A stretch of DNA of 64,000 bases from Planctomycetota bacterium (GTDB lineage: Bacteria; Planctomycetota; UBA8742; UBA2392). Position numbers and translations under genes: made by a program. The DNA lies in assembly GCA_020848275.1 (NCBI GenBank), contig JADLAK010000018.1, positions 1-64,000 of the forward strand, in the 5' to 3' direction. This document shows, piece by piece, positions 34,682 through 43,500 of this stretch; the first letter of the stretch is position 1, and every line of letters begins with the position of its first letter. Below the pieces are notes generated by a model. It was not told the origin of the DNA, did not search any database, and saw nothing but the letters and a program-made list of their open reading frames with translations.

Positions 34682-35076
34682 TTGTCAGTAGTCGCCGATA
34701 ATAGTTTCGTCGCTAGTTCCTCTGCGGTCCCGCCGCAACGAATGCTCACCTGTTTATCCCGCGAAGTGTGTCCCGCCAAGACCTCAATGCACGCGGGCGG
34801 GAGATGCAGGGTTTTGGCGATCAGCCGCAACACGGCCTCGTTGGCCTTGCCCTTGTCCGGCGGCTCGGTGACCGCGACCTTGAGCGCGCCGCCATGCACA
34901 CCGGTAATGGCGTCGCGGCGCGCCTTGGGCGCCACGCGCAGGCGCAACACAAACGCGCCGCCACGAGGCTGGATGTCGAGGGGTTCGATGAGAGGCTCGG
35001 CGGAAAGAAACGCGGCTTGGGGCGACCACAGGGAGCGAACCCATGAAACGCTATGCGTTTCATGGGAAAAACCCAA
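34672..35076 (-). CDS. DUF167 (YggU-like) protein
   Basis: The domain spans about residues 35-125: GGAFVLRLRVAPKARRDAITGVHGGALKVAVTEPPDKGKANEAVLRLIAKTL, with the conserved KVxVTxPPxxGKAN block, then VLAGHTSRDKQVSI. Function unknown. The start is unclear: the first 20 codons overlap hairpin sequences (35040-35122), so the genuine N-terminus may lie downstream of the annotated ATG. The last residues run into word-palindrome D. Confidence 0.85.
   Translation of the reverse strand: MGFSHETHSVSWVRSLWSPQAAFLSAEPLIEPLDIQPRGGAFVLRLRVAPKARRDAITGVHGGALKVAVTEPPDKGKANEAVLRLIAKTLHLPPACIEVLAGHTSRDKQVSIRCGGTAEELATKLLSATTDKRD
35040..35066. repeat. strong hairpin at DUF167 start
   Basis: CCCATGAAACGC / GCGTTTCATGGG, a perfect 12-bp stem with TAT loop. 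Confidence 0.5.
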
Positions 35077-35122
35077 GCCGAATCTTCGTGATCACTCGGC
35101 TTGGATTAGAAATCCAAGCCAC
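35073..35122 (-). repeat. REP-like element with alternative pairing
   Basis: GGCTTGG (35098) can pair with CCAAGCC upstream (35073) or with CCAAGCC downstream (GGCTTGGATT-AGA-AATCCAAGCC, 10-bp perfect stem). On the minus strand the second hairpin is led by GTGGCT, as in the REP family. Confidence 0.5.
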
Positions 35123-35129
35123 GAAATGC

Positions 35130-36152
35130 CTACTTCCACTTCATGTCTTCGAGCCATTCGTCGCGGAACTTCTCGACGCCGTTACGGGCCGTGAACATCA
35201 ACAGCCGCATCGGCGCGTCGGTGCTTGAGTTCACCGCGCAGGCCTTCAGCGCCAGGTCGACCTGCAACGCCGCAACGTGGGTGCGAATGATCGCAAGGTC
35301 CATGCCGCCGTCCTTGACGCGCCTGAGGTCGCTGAAGCACTCTTTGACGGCCATCATCGCTGCGCGCGCGTTGATGTAGTTGGGCGAATCGTCGTTCTGG
35401 TAATTGCGGTCGGGGCCGGTAAGCGCAATCAGCGTGTCCCAGACCGCGATCTCGTCGCCGCGTTCCTTGCACGCGCGATGCGCGTTCCACAACGCCTTCC
35501 AGTGCGTGTAGCTGTTGTCGAGCCAGTTCTGCATGCCGCGTTTTACCAGCGCGCCCGCCTGTTCGCCCATTCCGCCCATCGAGACGAACTCCTCAAACTT
35601 GACGATGATCTTCTGGGCTTCCTTCTTGGCCTTCTCCCAGTTCGACTGCAACAGGTCTTCCGTCTCGTAATCGCCGTAGCCTTCCCAAACCTCGGCCACC
35701 ACGCGCAGGCGCCAGGGACCGCCGTTGTTGATCTCGGTGATCACCGCTTCCTGCACCGGGTTGAAGCTGGTCATCGGGTCGTTGATGGGCATCTTGATGC
35801 GGCTGGCCTCGGCGCCGGCGTCCTTATAGAAGCCGAGCGCGAGGTAGGCCTTGGCGCGCAGGTAGACCTCAATGGCCGCGGGCATCTGGTCGACGGACTT
35901 GTTGACGTCGCCCTTCTCGACGGACTTCTTGCCCAGCAGTGCTTTGCGGAAATCGAGGTACTTCTTGTAGGCGTTGGAGGTCGGCGTCTTGGGATCGACC
36001 GTGGGCTCCGGCGTCTCGACCACCGGGGTGTCCGGCGGGATCTTGGCGTTCTCCAGCGCGCGCTTGATTTCGTCGGCGTCGACTTTGGGAAACACCTGCG
36101 CTGACAGCGCGGGCGCGGCAATCAACAGGCAAATCAGCAGTGCGCGAAGCAT
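35130..36152 (-). CDS. secreted protein of unknown function
   Basis: 340 residues with a signal peptide (MLRALLICLLIAAPALSAQ) followed by helical, TPR-like sequence (AAIEVYLRAKAYLALGFYKDAGAEASRI, LVKRGMQNWLDNSYTHWKALWNAHRACKERGDE). No family recognised. The ATG at 36152 lies next to a small palindrome (36153-36165) whose stem holds the GGAG ribosome site. The first in-frame start upstream would precede the signal peptide by 11 unlikely residues. Confidence 0.65.
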   Translation of the reverse strand: MLRALLICLLIAAPALSAQVFPKVDADEIKRALENAKIPPDTPVVETPEPTVDPKTPTSNAYKKYLDFRKALLGKKSVEKGDVNKSVDQMPAAIEVYLRAKAYLALGFYKDAGAEASRIKMPINDPMTSFNPVQEAVITEINNGGPWRLRVVAEVWEGYGDYETEDLLQSNWEKAKKEAQKIIVKFEEFVSMGGMGEQAGALVKRGMQNWLDNSYTHWKALWNAHRACKERGDEIAVWDTLIALTGPDRNYQNDDSPNYINARAAMMAVKECFSDLRRVKDGGMDLAIIRTHVAALQVDLALKACAVNSSTDAPMRLLMFTARNGVEKFRDEWLEDMKWK

Positions 36153-36165
36153 CGGAGAATCTCCG
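36153..36165 (-). promoter_or_regulatory. hairpin sequestering a ribosome-binding site
   Basis: CGGAGA-A-TCTCCG on the strand of the gene, immediately before the ATG. The GGAG of the ribosome site is part of the stem, so translation may be gated by structure. Confidence 0.35.
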
Positions 36166-36207
36166 AGGGGTACTGCTAGGGGCAACGCTACAAAGTGTAC
36201 GATACGT

Positions 36208-36311
36208 CAGGTTCAGGTACAGGTTCAGGTTCAGAAAATACACGCCGCTCGCTGTCGCCGCCTCACGCCAAAATTGGATCTGGACCTGAAAACTGGACCT
36301 GAACCTGGTTC
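36208..36311. repeat. word-palindrome E
   Basis: CAGGTTCAGGTACAGG-type left arm (36208-36239) and CTGGACCTGAAAACTGG-type right arm (36273-36311), imperfectly complementary, with a 33-base spacer. Confidence 0.6.
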
Positions 36312-38227
36312 TAGTCCTTATCGCCCTCGATGCCGTAGCGTTCCATCTTTTTGCGCAGGCCCAGGCGCGAAAGCCCAAGCAATTCCGCCGCGCGGCTCTT
36401 GTTGCCCTTGGTGCGGTCCATCGCCTCGACAATCTTGCGTTTCTCAATGTTCTCGACGACGTCCTTAAGAGAGCTGCCGATTTCGGATAAACTTTCCTCT
36501 TCGGCGACTTGCCGCAGGCCGGGGCTGAGCAGCGACGCTTCGACTTTCTTGCCGTCCGACAGCGCCACCAGGCGCTTGATCTCGTTTTCGAGTTCGCGCA
36601 CGTTGCCGGGCCACGAATAACTCATCAGCGCGCGCAAAACGCCGCGGTCGAGCTTGACGTGTCCATAGCCCGCGTCCGACGCCGCCTTCTTGAGGAAGAA
36701 GTCGACCAGCAGCGGGATGTCCTCCTTGCGCTCACGCAGTGGAGGCAGGCGAATGGTCACGACGTTGATGCGGAAGAACAAATCCTGGCGGAAGGTTCCC
36801 TTGCGGACTTCCTCGGCGAGGTTTTTGTTGGTCGCGCACACCAGGCGGAAATCAACCTTCTTGCTGGCCTTGGCGCCGATCGGGCGCACTTCGCCCTCTT
36901 CGATCACGCGCAGCAGTTTAGCCTGCATCGCCAGCGAGATTTCGCCGATTTCGTCCAGGAAAATCGTCCCGCCGTTGGCCAGCCCGAACATGCCGATCTT
37001 GTCACGGTCTGCGCCCGTGAACGCGCCCTTCATGTAGCCGAAAAGTTCACTTTCCAGCAGCGTCTCGGGCAAAGCGGCGCAGTTTTCGGCCACCAGTTTG
37101 CCCGAGGCGGCGCGCCCGCTGTTGAAGTGCAGCGCGCGGGCCACAAGTTCCTTGCCGCTGCCGCTTTCGCCCAAAATCAGCACCGGAACCGGCAAGTCCG
37201 TGACCTTGTCAAGCATGCGGAACACTTCGTGCATGCCCTGGCTGTTGCCGATCATCTCCGAGTAATCGAAGCGGTGTTGCGGCGCCTCGGCGTCCTCGGC
37301 TTCCTTCTTCATGTTCGTGAGTTCGGCGGTCTGCAGGTCGAGCTTGGCCTCCATCTCCTTGCGCAGTTGCGCAAGCTGGTCCTCGAGGTCCTCGATCTTT
37401 TCGCCCATGGTGTCTTCGCGGCTGCGTGAAACGCTTGCGCCCATCAGCGTGCCCGCAAGCAGGCTGGCGTTTTCGATCAGCTTGACCTGCGTCTCCGAGA
37501 TGTCGGTGTCCTTGTTTTCGCGCTCGACGTACATCACGCCCTGCACGCGCTCGCCGCAACGCAGGGGCACGAACACGCACGGCGGGTAGTCGCCCGAGCG
37601 CGCCTTGACTTGCGTCTTGGCCTTGTTGGCCAGCAGGCGGTTGGCGGTGGCGCGGAAAAACGCCGGCAGTTCGTCCTGCGGCGAACCGCTGATGAAGTTG
37701 AAGAACGCCTTGGGCTCGAGCGCGCCATCGGTGTTGGCGATGCAGATGCATACGCGCAATCCGGGGATCAGCCGGCCGATGAACTGTGCGGCGGCCTCGA
37801 CGAAGGACTTCGGCGTATCCTCGGCCACGGCATAGGCAAGGCTGCCCAGCGCCTCGTTAATGCCCACGGCCTGGTGGCCGGCCAGCGGAGCAGCGTTGGC
37901 GGAAATCGGCTCCATCGCGCCCTGCGTTTCAAAGGCAGAGCTGTCTTCGTTTTGCAGGCGGATCTTGGCCTGGCCGATCTGGAAGAAGTCGCCGATTTCG
38001 AGGCGCTGCTCAAGCACGCGCTCGCCGCGCACCAGCGTGCCGTTGAGGCTTTTGAGGTCGCGCAGGATGAACTGCCCGTTCTCAAGGGTGAGGGTGCAAT
38101 GTTTGCGGCTGGATTTCTCGTCGGCGAGCATGACGTCGTTTTCGGGGGAACGCCCGAAGCTGACGGAGTTTCCGCGAATGGGAAATTGACGAGTGCCGTT
38201 CTTTTCTTCGACTACGAGAAATGGCAT
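36311..38227 (-). CDS. FHA-GAF sigma-54-dependent transcriptional activator
   Basis: 638 residues. An N-terminal FHA domain (about 20-95: VSFGRSPENDVMLADEKSSRKHCTL, LKSLNGTLVRGERV) should bind phosphothreonine. A GAF-like domain (about 130-285) is followed by a coiled coil and then an AAA+ sigma-54 activator: Walker A GESGSGKE at 353-360, a complete GAFTGA loop near 400, and Walker B GGTIFLDEIGEI. The C-terminal Fis-type helix-turn-helix is KGNKSRAAELLGLSRLGLRKKM. The intact GAFTGA indicates true contact with sigma-54. The ATG at 38227 begins the FHA domain. The gene is divergent from cysC. Confidence 0.95.
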   Translation of the reverse strand: MPFLVVEEKNGTRQFPIRGNSVSFGRSPENDVMLADEKSSRKHCTLTLENGQFILRDLKSLNGTLVRGERVLEQRLEIGDFFQIGQAKIRLQNEDSSAFETQGAMEPISANAAPLAGHQAVGINEALGSLAYAVAEDTPKSFVEAAAQFIGRLIPGLRVCICIANTDGALEPKAFFNFISGSPQDELPAFFRATANRLLANKAKTQVKARSGDYPPCVFVPLRCGERVQGVMYVERENKDTDISETQVKLIENASLLAGTLMGASVSRSREDTMGEKIEDLEDQLAQLRKEMEAKLDLQTAELTNMKKEAEDAEAPQHRFDYSEMIGNSQGMHEVFRMLDKVTDLPVPVLILGESGSGKELVARALHFNSGRAASGKLVAENCAALPETLLESELFGYMKGAFTGADRDKIGMFGLANGGTIFLDEIGEISLAMQAKLLRVIEEGEVRPIGAKASKKVDFRLVCATNKNLAEEVRKGTFRQDLFFRINVVTIRLPPLRERKEDIPLLVDFFLKKAASDAGYGHVKLDRGVLRALMSYSWPGNVRELENEIKRLVALSDGKKVEASLLSPGLRQVAEEESLSEIGSSLKDVVENIEKRKIVEAMDRTKGNKSRAAELLGLSRLGLRKKMERYGIEGDKD

Positions 38228-38292
38228 GACGCATAGTGAACGGTGGCGGAGAGGCGGAGTCAAGACAAAGTGGCAACTTTGTTTACAGGTGA

Positions 38293-38310
38293 CTGTAGGC
38301 CAGCCTACAG
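38293..38310. repeat. perfect palindrome in divergent region
   Basis: CTGTAGGC-CA-GCCTACAG, 8-bp stem, between the sigma-54 activator and cysC. It contains GTAG at its stem, like the REP family, but could be an operator. Confidence 0.45.
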
Positions 38311-38324
38311 AGCGGATTCCAAAA

Positions 38325-38399
38325 GGGTATCGGGTGTCAGGTTTTAGGTATCGGGTCCAATGCTGTTTACCCGAAACCGGATACCCAAAACCTAATACC
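38325..38399. repeat. word-palindrome F
   Basis: GGTATCGGGTGTCAGG-type left arm (38325-38356) and ACCCGAAACCGGATACC-type right arm (38369-38399). By hand 22 of 31 positions match, with the GGT core kept every seven bases. Confidence 0.6.
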
Positions 38400-38461
38400 T
38401 CCTTCTTGACGTTCTCGCGTTCTCGTCGCACCCTTGTCGCCCCAAACAAGGAAACGCGACG

Positions 38462-38989
38462 ATGAGCGATAAAGCCTGCACGATCTGGTTCACGGGACTT
38501 TCGGGTTCGGGCAAAACGACGATTGCGCACGAAGTTGAGAAGGCGCTGCGCAAGGCCAACAAGAAGGTCGAGATTCTCGACGGCGACGTGGTGCGCGCGA
38601 ACTTGTCCAAGGGCCTCGGGTTCTCAAAGGAAGACCGCGACACGAATATCCGCCGCATCGGTTTTGTCGCGCACCTGCTGACGCGCAACGGCGTGTTCTG
38701 CATCTGCGCCGCGATCAGCCCTTATAAGGAAGTGCGCAACGAGAACCGCAAGCGCATCGGCAACTTCATCGAGGTATATACGCGTTGCCCGATCCCGGTG
38801 CTGAAGGACCGCGATCCCAAGGGCCTGTACGAGAAGGCGCTCAAGGGAGAGATCAAAGGTTTCACGGGCGTCGACGATCCCTACGAAGCGCCGGAGAATC
38901 CCGAAATCATCTGCGATACCGACAAGGAGTCGCTCGAACAATCGGTCGAGAAAGTCATCGCCGGCATCAAGAAAGCCGGATATCTCTAA
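38462..38989 (+). CDS. cysC: adenylylsulfate kinase
   Basis: 175 residues. Phosphorylates adenosine 5'-phosphosulfate to PAPS. P-loop GLSGSGKT at residues 12-19, the DGD motif ILDGDVVRANLS, and the APS-binding segment ISPYKEVRNENRKRIGNFIEVY followed by GLYEKALKGEIKGFTGVDDPYEAPENPEI. It stands alone with no cysD/cysN, so PAPS may serve sulfation as well as assimilation. It is followed by a REP-like hairpin and an intrinsic terminator. Confidence 0.96.
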   Translation: MSDKACTIWFTGLSGSGKTTIAHEVEKALRKANKKVEILDGDVVRANLSKGLGFSKEDRDTNIRRIGFVAHLLTRNGVFCICAAISPYKEVRNENRKRIGNFIEVYTRCPIPVLKDRDPKGLYEKALKGEIKGFTGVDDPYEAPENPEIICDTDKESLEQSVEKVIAGIKKAGYL

Positions 38990-38993
38990 TCGT

Positions 38994-39014
38994 GTGGCTG
39001 CGGCATCCTGCCGC
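38994..39014 (+). repeat. REP-like hairpin
   Basis: GTGGCT followed by GCGGCA-TCC-TGCCGC, a perfect 6-bp stem with TCC loop. Confidence 0.55.
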
Positions 39015-39031
39015 GCCAAAGCTCTAAACCG

Positions 39032-39056
39032 AAACCCGTCGCGGAGCGACGGGTTT
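39032..39056 (+). terminator. intrinsic terminator of cysC
   Basis: AAACCCGTCGC-GGA-GCGACGGGTTT, an 11-bp stem flowing into a T-rich tail (TTTTGTTATT). Confidence 0.7.
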
Positions 39057-39059
39057 TGT

Positions 39060-39065
39060 TATTAT
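39060..39065 (+). promoter_or_regulatory. -10 box of a probably leaderless transcript
   Basis: TATTAT followed by six bases (GGCCCC) and the ATG at 39072. It starts right at the end of the cysC terminator. Confidence 0.35.
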
Positions 39066-39071
39066 GGCCCC

Positions 39072-39392
39072 ATGGCGACGAAAGCACGTTCAAAACCGAA
39101 GTTGAGTCCTGAAAGTCCCCAGCGCAGGGAAGCTTTGGAAATTTTGTCCAAGCTTCCCGACGACAGGCTCGCACTGGCGATTAGCTACCTCGAATATCTC
39201 AAACTTATGGCTACTCGTCCTGATTTGGCCAAGTTGTGGGCGGAAGAGGTCGACGAACCGATCTCTGCCGAGGAAGAGGAGACGGTCAAGCAGTCGCGTG
39301 CGGAATTCGCGCGCGGTGAGGGGATCCCAATCGACGAGGCGATCAGGAAACTGAGGAGTCGGCGTAGCGGACGTCAGCGCATGGCGGGTTGA
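39072..39392 (+). CDS. antitoxin-like protein
   Basis: 106 residues. A Lys/Ser-rich start is followed by the helical block RREALEILSKLPDDRLALAISYLEYLKLM and an acidic region with EEEETVKQSRAEFARGEGIPIDEAIRKLRS, the style of small type II antitoxins. Its stop overlaps the start of a RelE/ParE-like reading frame that appears damaged. A TATTAT box sits six bases before the ATG. Confidence 0.6.
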   Translation: MATKARSKPKLSPESPQRREALEILSKLPDDRLALAISYLEYLKLMATRPDLAKLWAEEVDEPISAEEEETVKQSRAEFARGEGIPIDEAIRKLRSRRSGRQRMAG

Positions 39393-39582
39393 GATTTCGG
39401 CGACGGTGTTCAGGTACCTCGACCGTATCCCTGCTCATGATCGCGAGCGACGTGAAACGTCTGAAGGGACGACCGGCTCGCGTCTGCGAATCGGAAAGTA
39501 TCGAGCCCTGCTGTTGATCGATTCGGAGTCAAAGCTAATCCACGTCGAACAAGTCGGTCCGCGCGGCGACATCTACAAGTAA
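39388..39582 (+). pseudogene. RelE/ParE-like toxin remnant
   Basis: The frame ending at 39582 reads VEISATVFRYLDRIPAHD ... SRLRIGKYRALLLIDSESK and ends in GPRGDIYK, matching the ends of RelE/ParE toxins. It has no ATG or good GTG start. The middle is short, and the expected VKRLKG segment is readable only in the +1 frame (near 39450-39480). This suggests an indel-damaged toxin behind a surviving antitoxin. Confidence 0.5.
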
Positions 39583-39586
39583 CCAC

Positions 39587-39643
39587 GTAGCTGCGCCGTT
39601 CAGGCGCGTTAACGGCAAAGCTGCGGCTGAAAGCCGCAGCTTT
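39587..39643. repeat. pair of REP-like hairpins
   Basis: GTAGCTGCGCC-GTTCA-GGCGC (39587-39609), then a strong CAAAGCTGCGGCT / AGCCGCAGCTTTG hairpin (39615-39643) between convergent genes. The second probably also ends transcription. Confidence 0.55.
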
Positions 39644-39665
39644 GGGTTGGTGGTTTTTTGACCGG

Positions 39666-40529
39666 TTACTTGATCACGCCCATTTTTCCGGCGTGGAAGT
39701 CCATAAACGCCTGTTCGATTTCGTCGACAGTGTTCATCACAAACGGCCCGTGGCCGACAATCGGCTCGTCGATGGGCTTGCCGTCCATCACCAGCAGATG
39801 CGCGTCAGACTTCGCGGCGACGATCGCGTCGCTTCCGGCGCGCTCGAAGATCACGAGGTCGCCTTCGCTCGCGGTCTTGCCGCCGGTTTCGATCTCGCCC
39901 TTGAGAACCAGGAACGTCGACGTGTGGCCGTCGGGGAACGGAAGCTCGGCTGACTTGCCCGCGCGCAGGTTCACGTCCCACAGGTTGATGGGCGTAAACG
40001 TCAGCGCCGGTCCTTTAACGTTCTCGCCGAATGAACCCGCGATGACTCGGACCGTGCCGGCCCCCTCGGGCAAATTCGCAACCGGGATATTCTCCTTGGT
40101 CAGCGGCTGGTAGCGCGGCCTGGACATCTTGTCGCGCGCGGGCAGGTTGACCCAAAGCTGTGCCATCTGCATCACGCCGCCCTTGCGCGAAAATTCTTCC
40201 GAGTGAAATTCCTCGTGCACGATGCCGCCTGCGGCGGTCATCCATTGCACGTCGCCGGGCTTGATCGTGCCGCCGCCGCCACTGGAGTCGCGGTGGCTGA
40301 CTTCGCCCTGGTAGGCGATGGTCACGGTTTCGAAACCGCGGTGGGGGTGCGAGCCGACGCCACGCCGGCCCTTGGTAGGCGTGAATTCGCGCGGCGCGCC
40401 GTAATCGAGCAGCAAAAACGGGCTAAGGTGCTGCCCAAGCCCGTTGTAGTCGAACACCGAGCGCACGGCAAAGCCGTCGCCGACCCAGTGCATGCCGGAA
40501 CTTCTGTGAATCTTGAGTAGGTTTTTCAT
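39666..40529 (-). CDS. pirin family protein
   Basis: 287 residues, a bicupin of the pirin/YhhW family. The metal site is visible in GSHPHRGFETVTIAYQGEVSHRDSSG and in GGIVHEEF, with the usual three His and one Glu. The C-terminal cupin carries FLVLKGEIETGG. Pirins include quercetin dioxygenases and transcription cofactors. The ATG at 40529 has GGGAGG before it. A longer upstream frame is a non-gene extension. Confidence 0.93.
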   Translation of the reverse strand: MKNLLKIHRSSGMHWVGDGFAVRSVFDYNGLGQHLSPFLLLDYGAPREFTPTKGRRGVGSHPHRGFETVTIAYQGEVSHRDSSGGGGTIKPGDVQWMTAAGGIVHEEFHSEEFSRKGGVMQMAQLWVNLPARDKMSRPRYQPLTKENIPVANLPEGAGTVRVIAGSFGENVKGPALTFTPINLWDVNLRAGKSAELPFPDGHTSTFLVLKGEIETGGKTASEGDLVIFERAGSDAIVAAKSDAHLLVMDGKPIDEPIVGHGPFVMNTVDEIEQAFMDFHAGKMGVIK

Positions 40530-40543
40530 GGCGCCCTCCCGTT

Positions 40544-40561
40544 CTGTTTTACATAGAACAG
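40544..40561 (-). promoter_or_regulatory. palindromic site upstream of pirin
   Basis: CTGTT and AACAG half-sites eight bases apart, 15 bases before the start codon. It suits an autoregulatory or redox-regulator operator. Confidence 0.3.
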
Positions 40562-40582
40562 TCGGGCCTCCATGAAAATTCC

Positions 40583-43500
40583 CTATGTCCGCCGCGTCCG
40601 CCTGCGCGCGACCCACGCCGCGGCCAAAAGCGCCAGTGCGGCGAGCCACCCGCCGCTTTCGTGGCCGCTGCATGCCGCGCCGCCGTCCTTGCCGGCGAGC
40701 CCGGGACCGATGTTGGCCCTCTGACCAACCTTGACCTGGATGTTGGCGGCGACCTCGTCGTGATTGCCGAGCGCGTCGGTCACGCGCACGATGGCGAAGT
40801 AATTGCCCGCGTTGGCGCTGATGTAGCCGGAGATCACGCCGCCAGGCGACATAACCAACCCCTCGGGCAGCGAGCCGTCGTGGATCGACCACGTGTAGGG
40901 CGCCAGTCCGCCGCTGCTGGCCAGCGCCATCGTCGGGTAATCCTCGAACTGGCGGCCAGCGCCGAAGCTGACGGGCAGGATGTCCACGGGCGGCACGTCA
41001 ACGGCCACACCCTCCAGCGGGATGTCAAACGGCGTGGGTTCGTTGGTGGCTTCGTGCCGCAGCGTAATTTGCGCGTTGCGCGTGCCGACGGCTACCGGGT
41101 CGAAGCTGATGTAGAACATGCTTGCGCCGCCGGGCGGAATGCTGGGCTGGAAACCCGCAAGGTCGACGCGGTAGTCCCCCGCGCCGATGCCGCTGAGCGA
41201 AGGTTCGTAAACCGCCAGCGTGGTGGTGCCGATGTTGCGCAGCGTGAACTGGACGGGCGCAGAGCGGTCGGCCTTGATGTCGCGCGTGGCGAAGCTGCGC
41301 GGCGTGCCGCCCGCCGATGCGCCGGTGGAAAGCAGCGTCCCGTCGGTGCCGCCCTGGCGCACTTCCAGCAACATGATCGCGTGCTCGCCCTCCAGCGTGA
41401 ATGTGAAGACGGAACTGTCGCGGCCGTCGTCGGCGATCAGCGTCACCAGGTGGCTCGATCCCAGCGGCGCGTCCAGCGCGCCCGAGGTGGGCGTGATCAC
41501 GTAAGGTGCAAACACTGGCACATTGCAGAATTCGGAATCCTGGATGCCGCGGAACACGCCGTTGTGCACATGGCCCGTCAGCGCCACGAGTTCGCCGGCG
41601 TTGGGGTTGTCGACGCGGACCTGGATGCCAAGCGACGCGATGGTGGTCCCCGCGGGGTAGCTCAGGATTGCGCCCTTGGTGATCGCCAGGCCGCCGACAG
41701 TCACACTGATCACCGGCGGATCGTTGCCCTCGAAATGCCAGTTGTAGACGTCGTGCACCGGGTCATTGTTGAGTATCTCGATGTCGAATTCGAATACGCC
41801 GTTGGTCGCCATGACCGAGAGGCCGAAATTGGCCGAGCTGTTGGGGGCGACGAGCGCAGGCGGGTTCAGCACCGTCGCCAGGCAGCCCACGAGGTTGTGG
41901 AGGCGGACGCGAGGTTGACCCGTCAAGACAAGCCCACCTTGCCCGCTGTTCACAATGGTGTAGGTGAAGGTTGTCGGCACGCCGGGCGACAGGCCCGCAC
42001 CCACCGAATCGACGCCGCCGTCGATCACCGGTGCACCCGCGCGGTTGATCGAGATCGCCGGGTCCGGCGGGCATTCGTCGGCGCCGATGTCGATGGCGCC
42101 GCGTTGCGGCCGCGTATCGCCGTCCAGGTCGACGGTCACCAGCCAGCCCGTGGTAGGAATTAAATCCACCAGCGGAGAATTGCCGCGGATGTGAAGGTCC
42201 ACGGGGTCGGTTGTGCGGCGGAACTGCGGGTTGGCCTCCACGCTGTAATTGTCCTGGCCCGTCGCCTGCCACGCGCCAAGCGTATTGTAGGACGCCGCGC
42301 CGTCCTCGATACGCACGCGCGTTGACGCTGCGTGAAAGCAGTTGCGTTCGGCAAGCAGCGAAAGATCGTTTTGCTTCAGCAGGTAAAGCGCGGGTTGGGC
42401 GCTGTCGGGTTGCGAGAGGATGTTCGCTGAGAAGTTCGCCAGCCGGCCCTCGCATATGGAGATCGCGGCGCAGGTGGTGCCGGGATTCGACGCCCTTGCA
42501 CGCACGGTGTTATGGCGCACGACCAGGTCTTTGCCGCCCCAGATCGCGAGGCTGCCGGCCATCACGTTGTAGGTCGGCCCGTTGGGCGCAAAGGGCTTGG
42601 AGCGTATGTCGACGCCGCCGACGCCGCAGTCCCACACCATGTTGTTCTCGACGACCATGTTGCGTCCCTGGCCGATTGAAACAAACGCGATGCCGGGACC
42701 GCTGGCGATGCCGTGGACGCGGCAGCCGCGCACGGCGGAGGTGTGGCAACTGACAAGGTATTCGTTGATCATCACGATGCCGAAGTGCTCGCCGCCTCGC
42801 ACCTCGATGCCCTCGAAGCTCACATAAGAGTGGCCGATGGCGACGGTGGCGTGATATTCCTCGTTGCGGAAGCGGAACTTCGCGCCCGAGCCGTCGATCA
42901 CGGGGTGCTCGCCGGCGGCGGCCCTGAAGATCATGCCGCGGTTGACCCAACTCCCCCAGATGAAGGCATCGGCGCCGCGGTCGCTTTCCATGTTGTTGCC
43001 GATGCCAAGGCCGTAGGACGCGTTGGACACGTACGGGTCGACGCCCTCGTGCACGGTGAATGTGACCGCGTCCGTAACGCCGCGCTGCTCCAGCGCGTCG
43101 AATGCCTCGCCGATGTCGGCGAAATCGGCGTTTGCGCCCGGCGAGTTGTCGATGTCGTAATTGCCCGTGAGGCCGACGCCGCACCAGAAGTGGATGACGA
43201 AGGGGTTTTCCTGGCCGCTGCTGTCGTCGTGCGACATGGTAAGGGTGAAGGTGCAGAAATCTCCCGTGGGAGTCACCTCGAGCAGGTAATAGATCTCGGT
43301 CAACTTGCTGAGCAGGATCGGGGCGGGAAATGACGGATCCAGCGCAACGGTGCAGTTGACCTCGTCGCTTACAGTGACCGACGAAATGAGCAAGTCGCCG
43401 CCCAACTCCAGGGTTTCGGCGGTGTTGAGGACGAAAATCTCGATGGGATTGGGCGCCTGGTTCACCAGCGCGCGGCGGATATGGGTGTCGCCGTTGTAGA

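Noticed and set aside
40661..42163. 500-codon + strand frame opposite the large secreted protein
   Set aside because: Antisense shadow of low-complexity composition.
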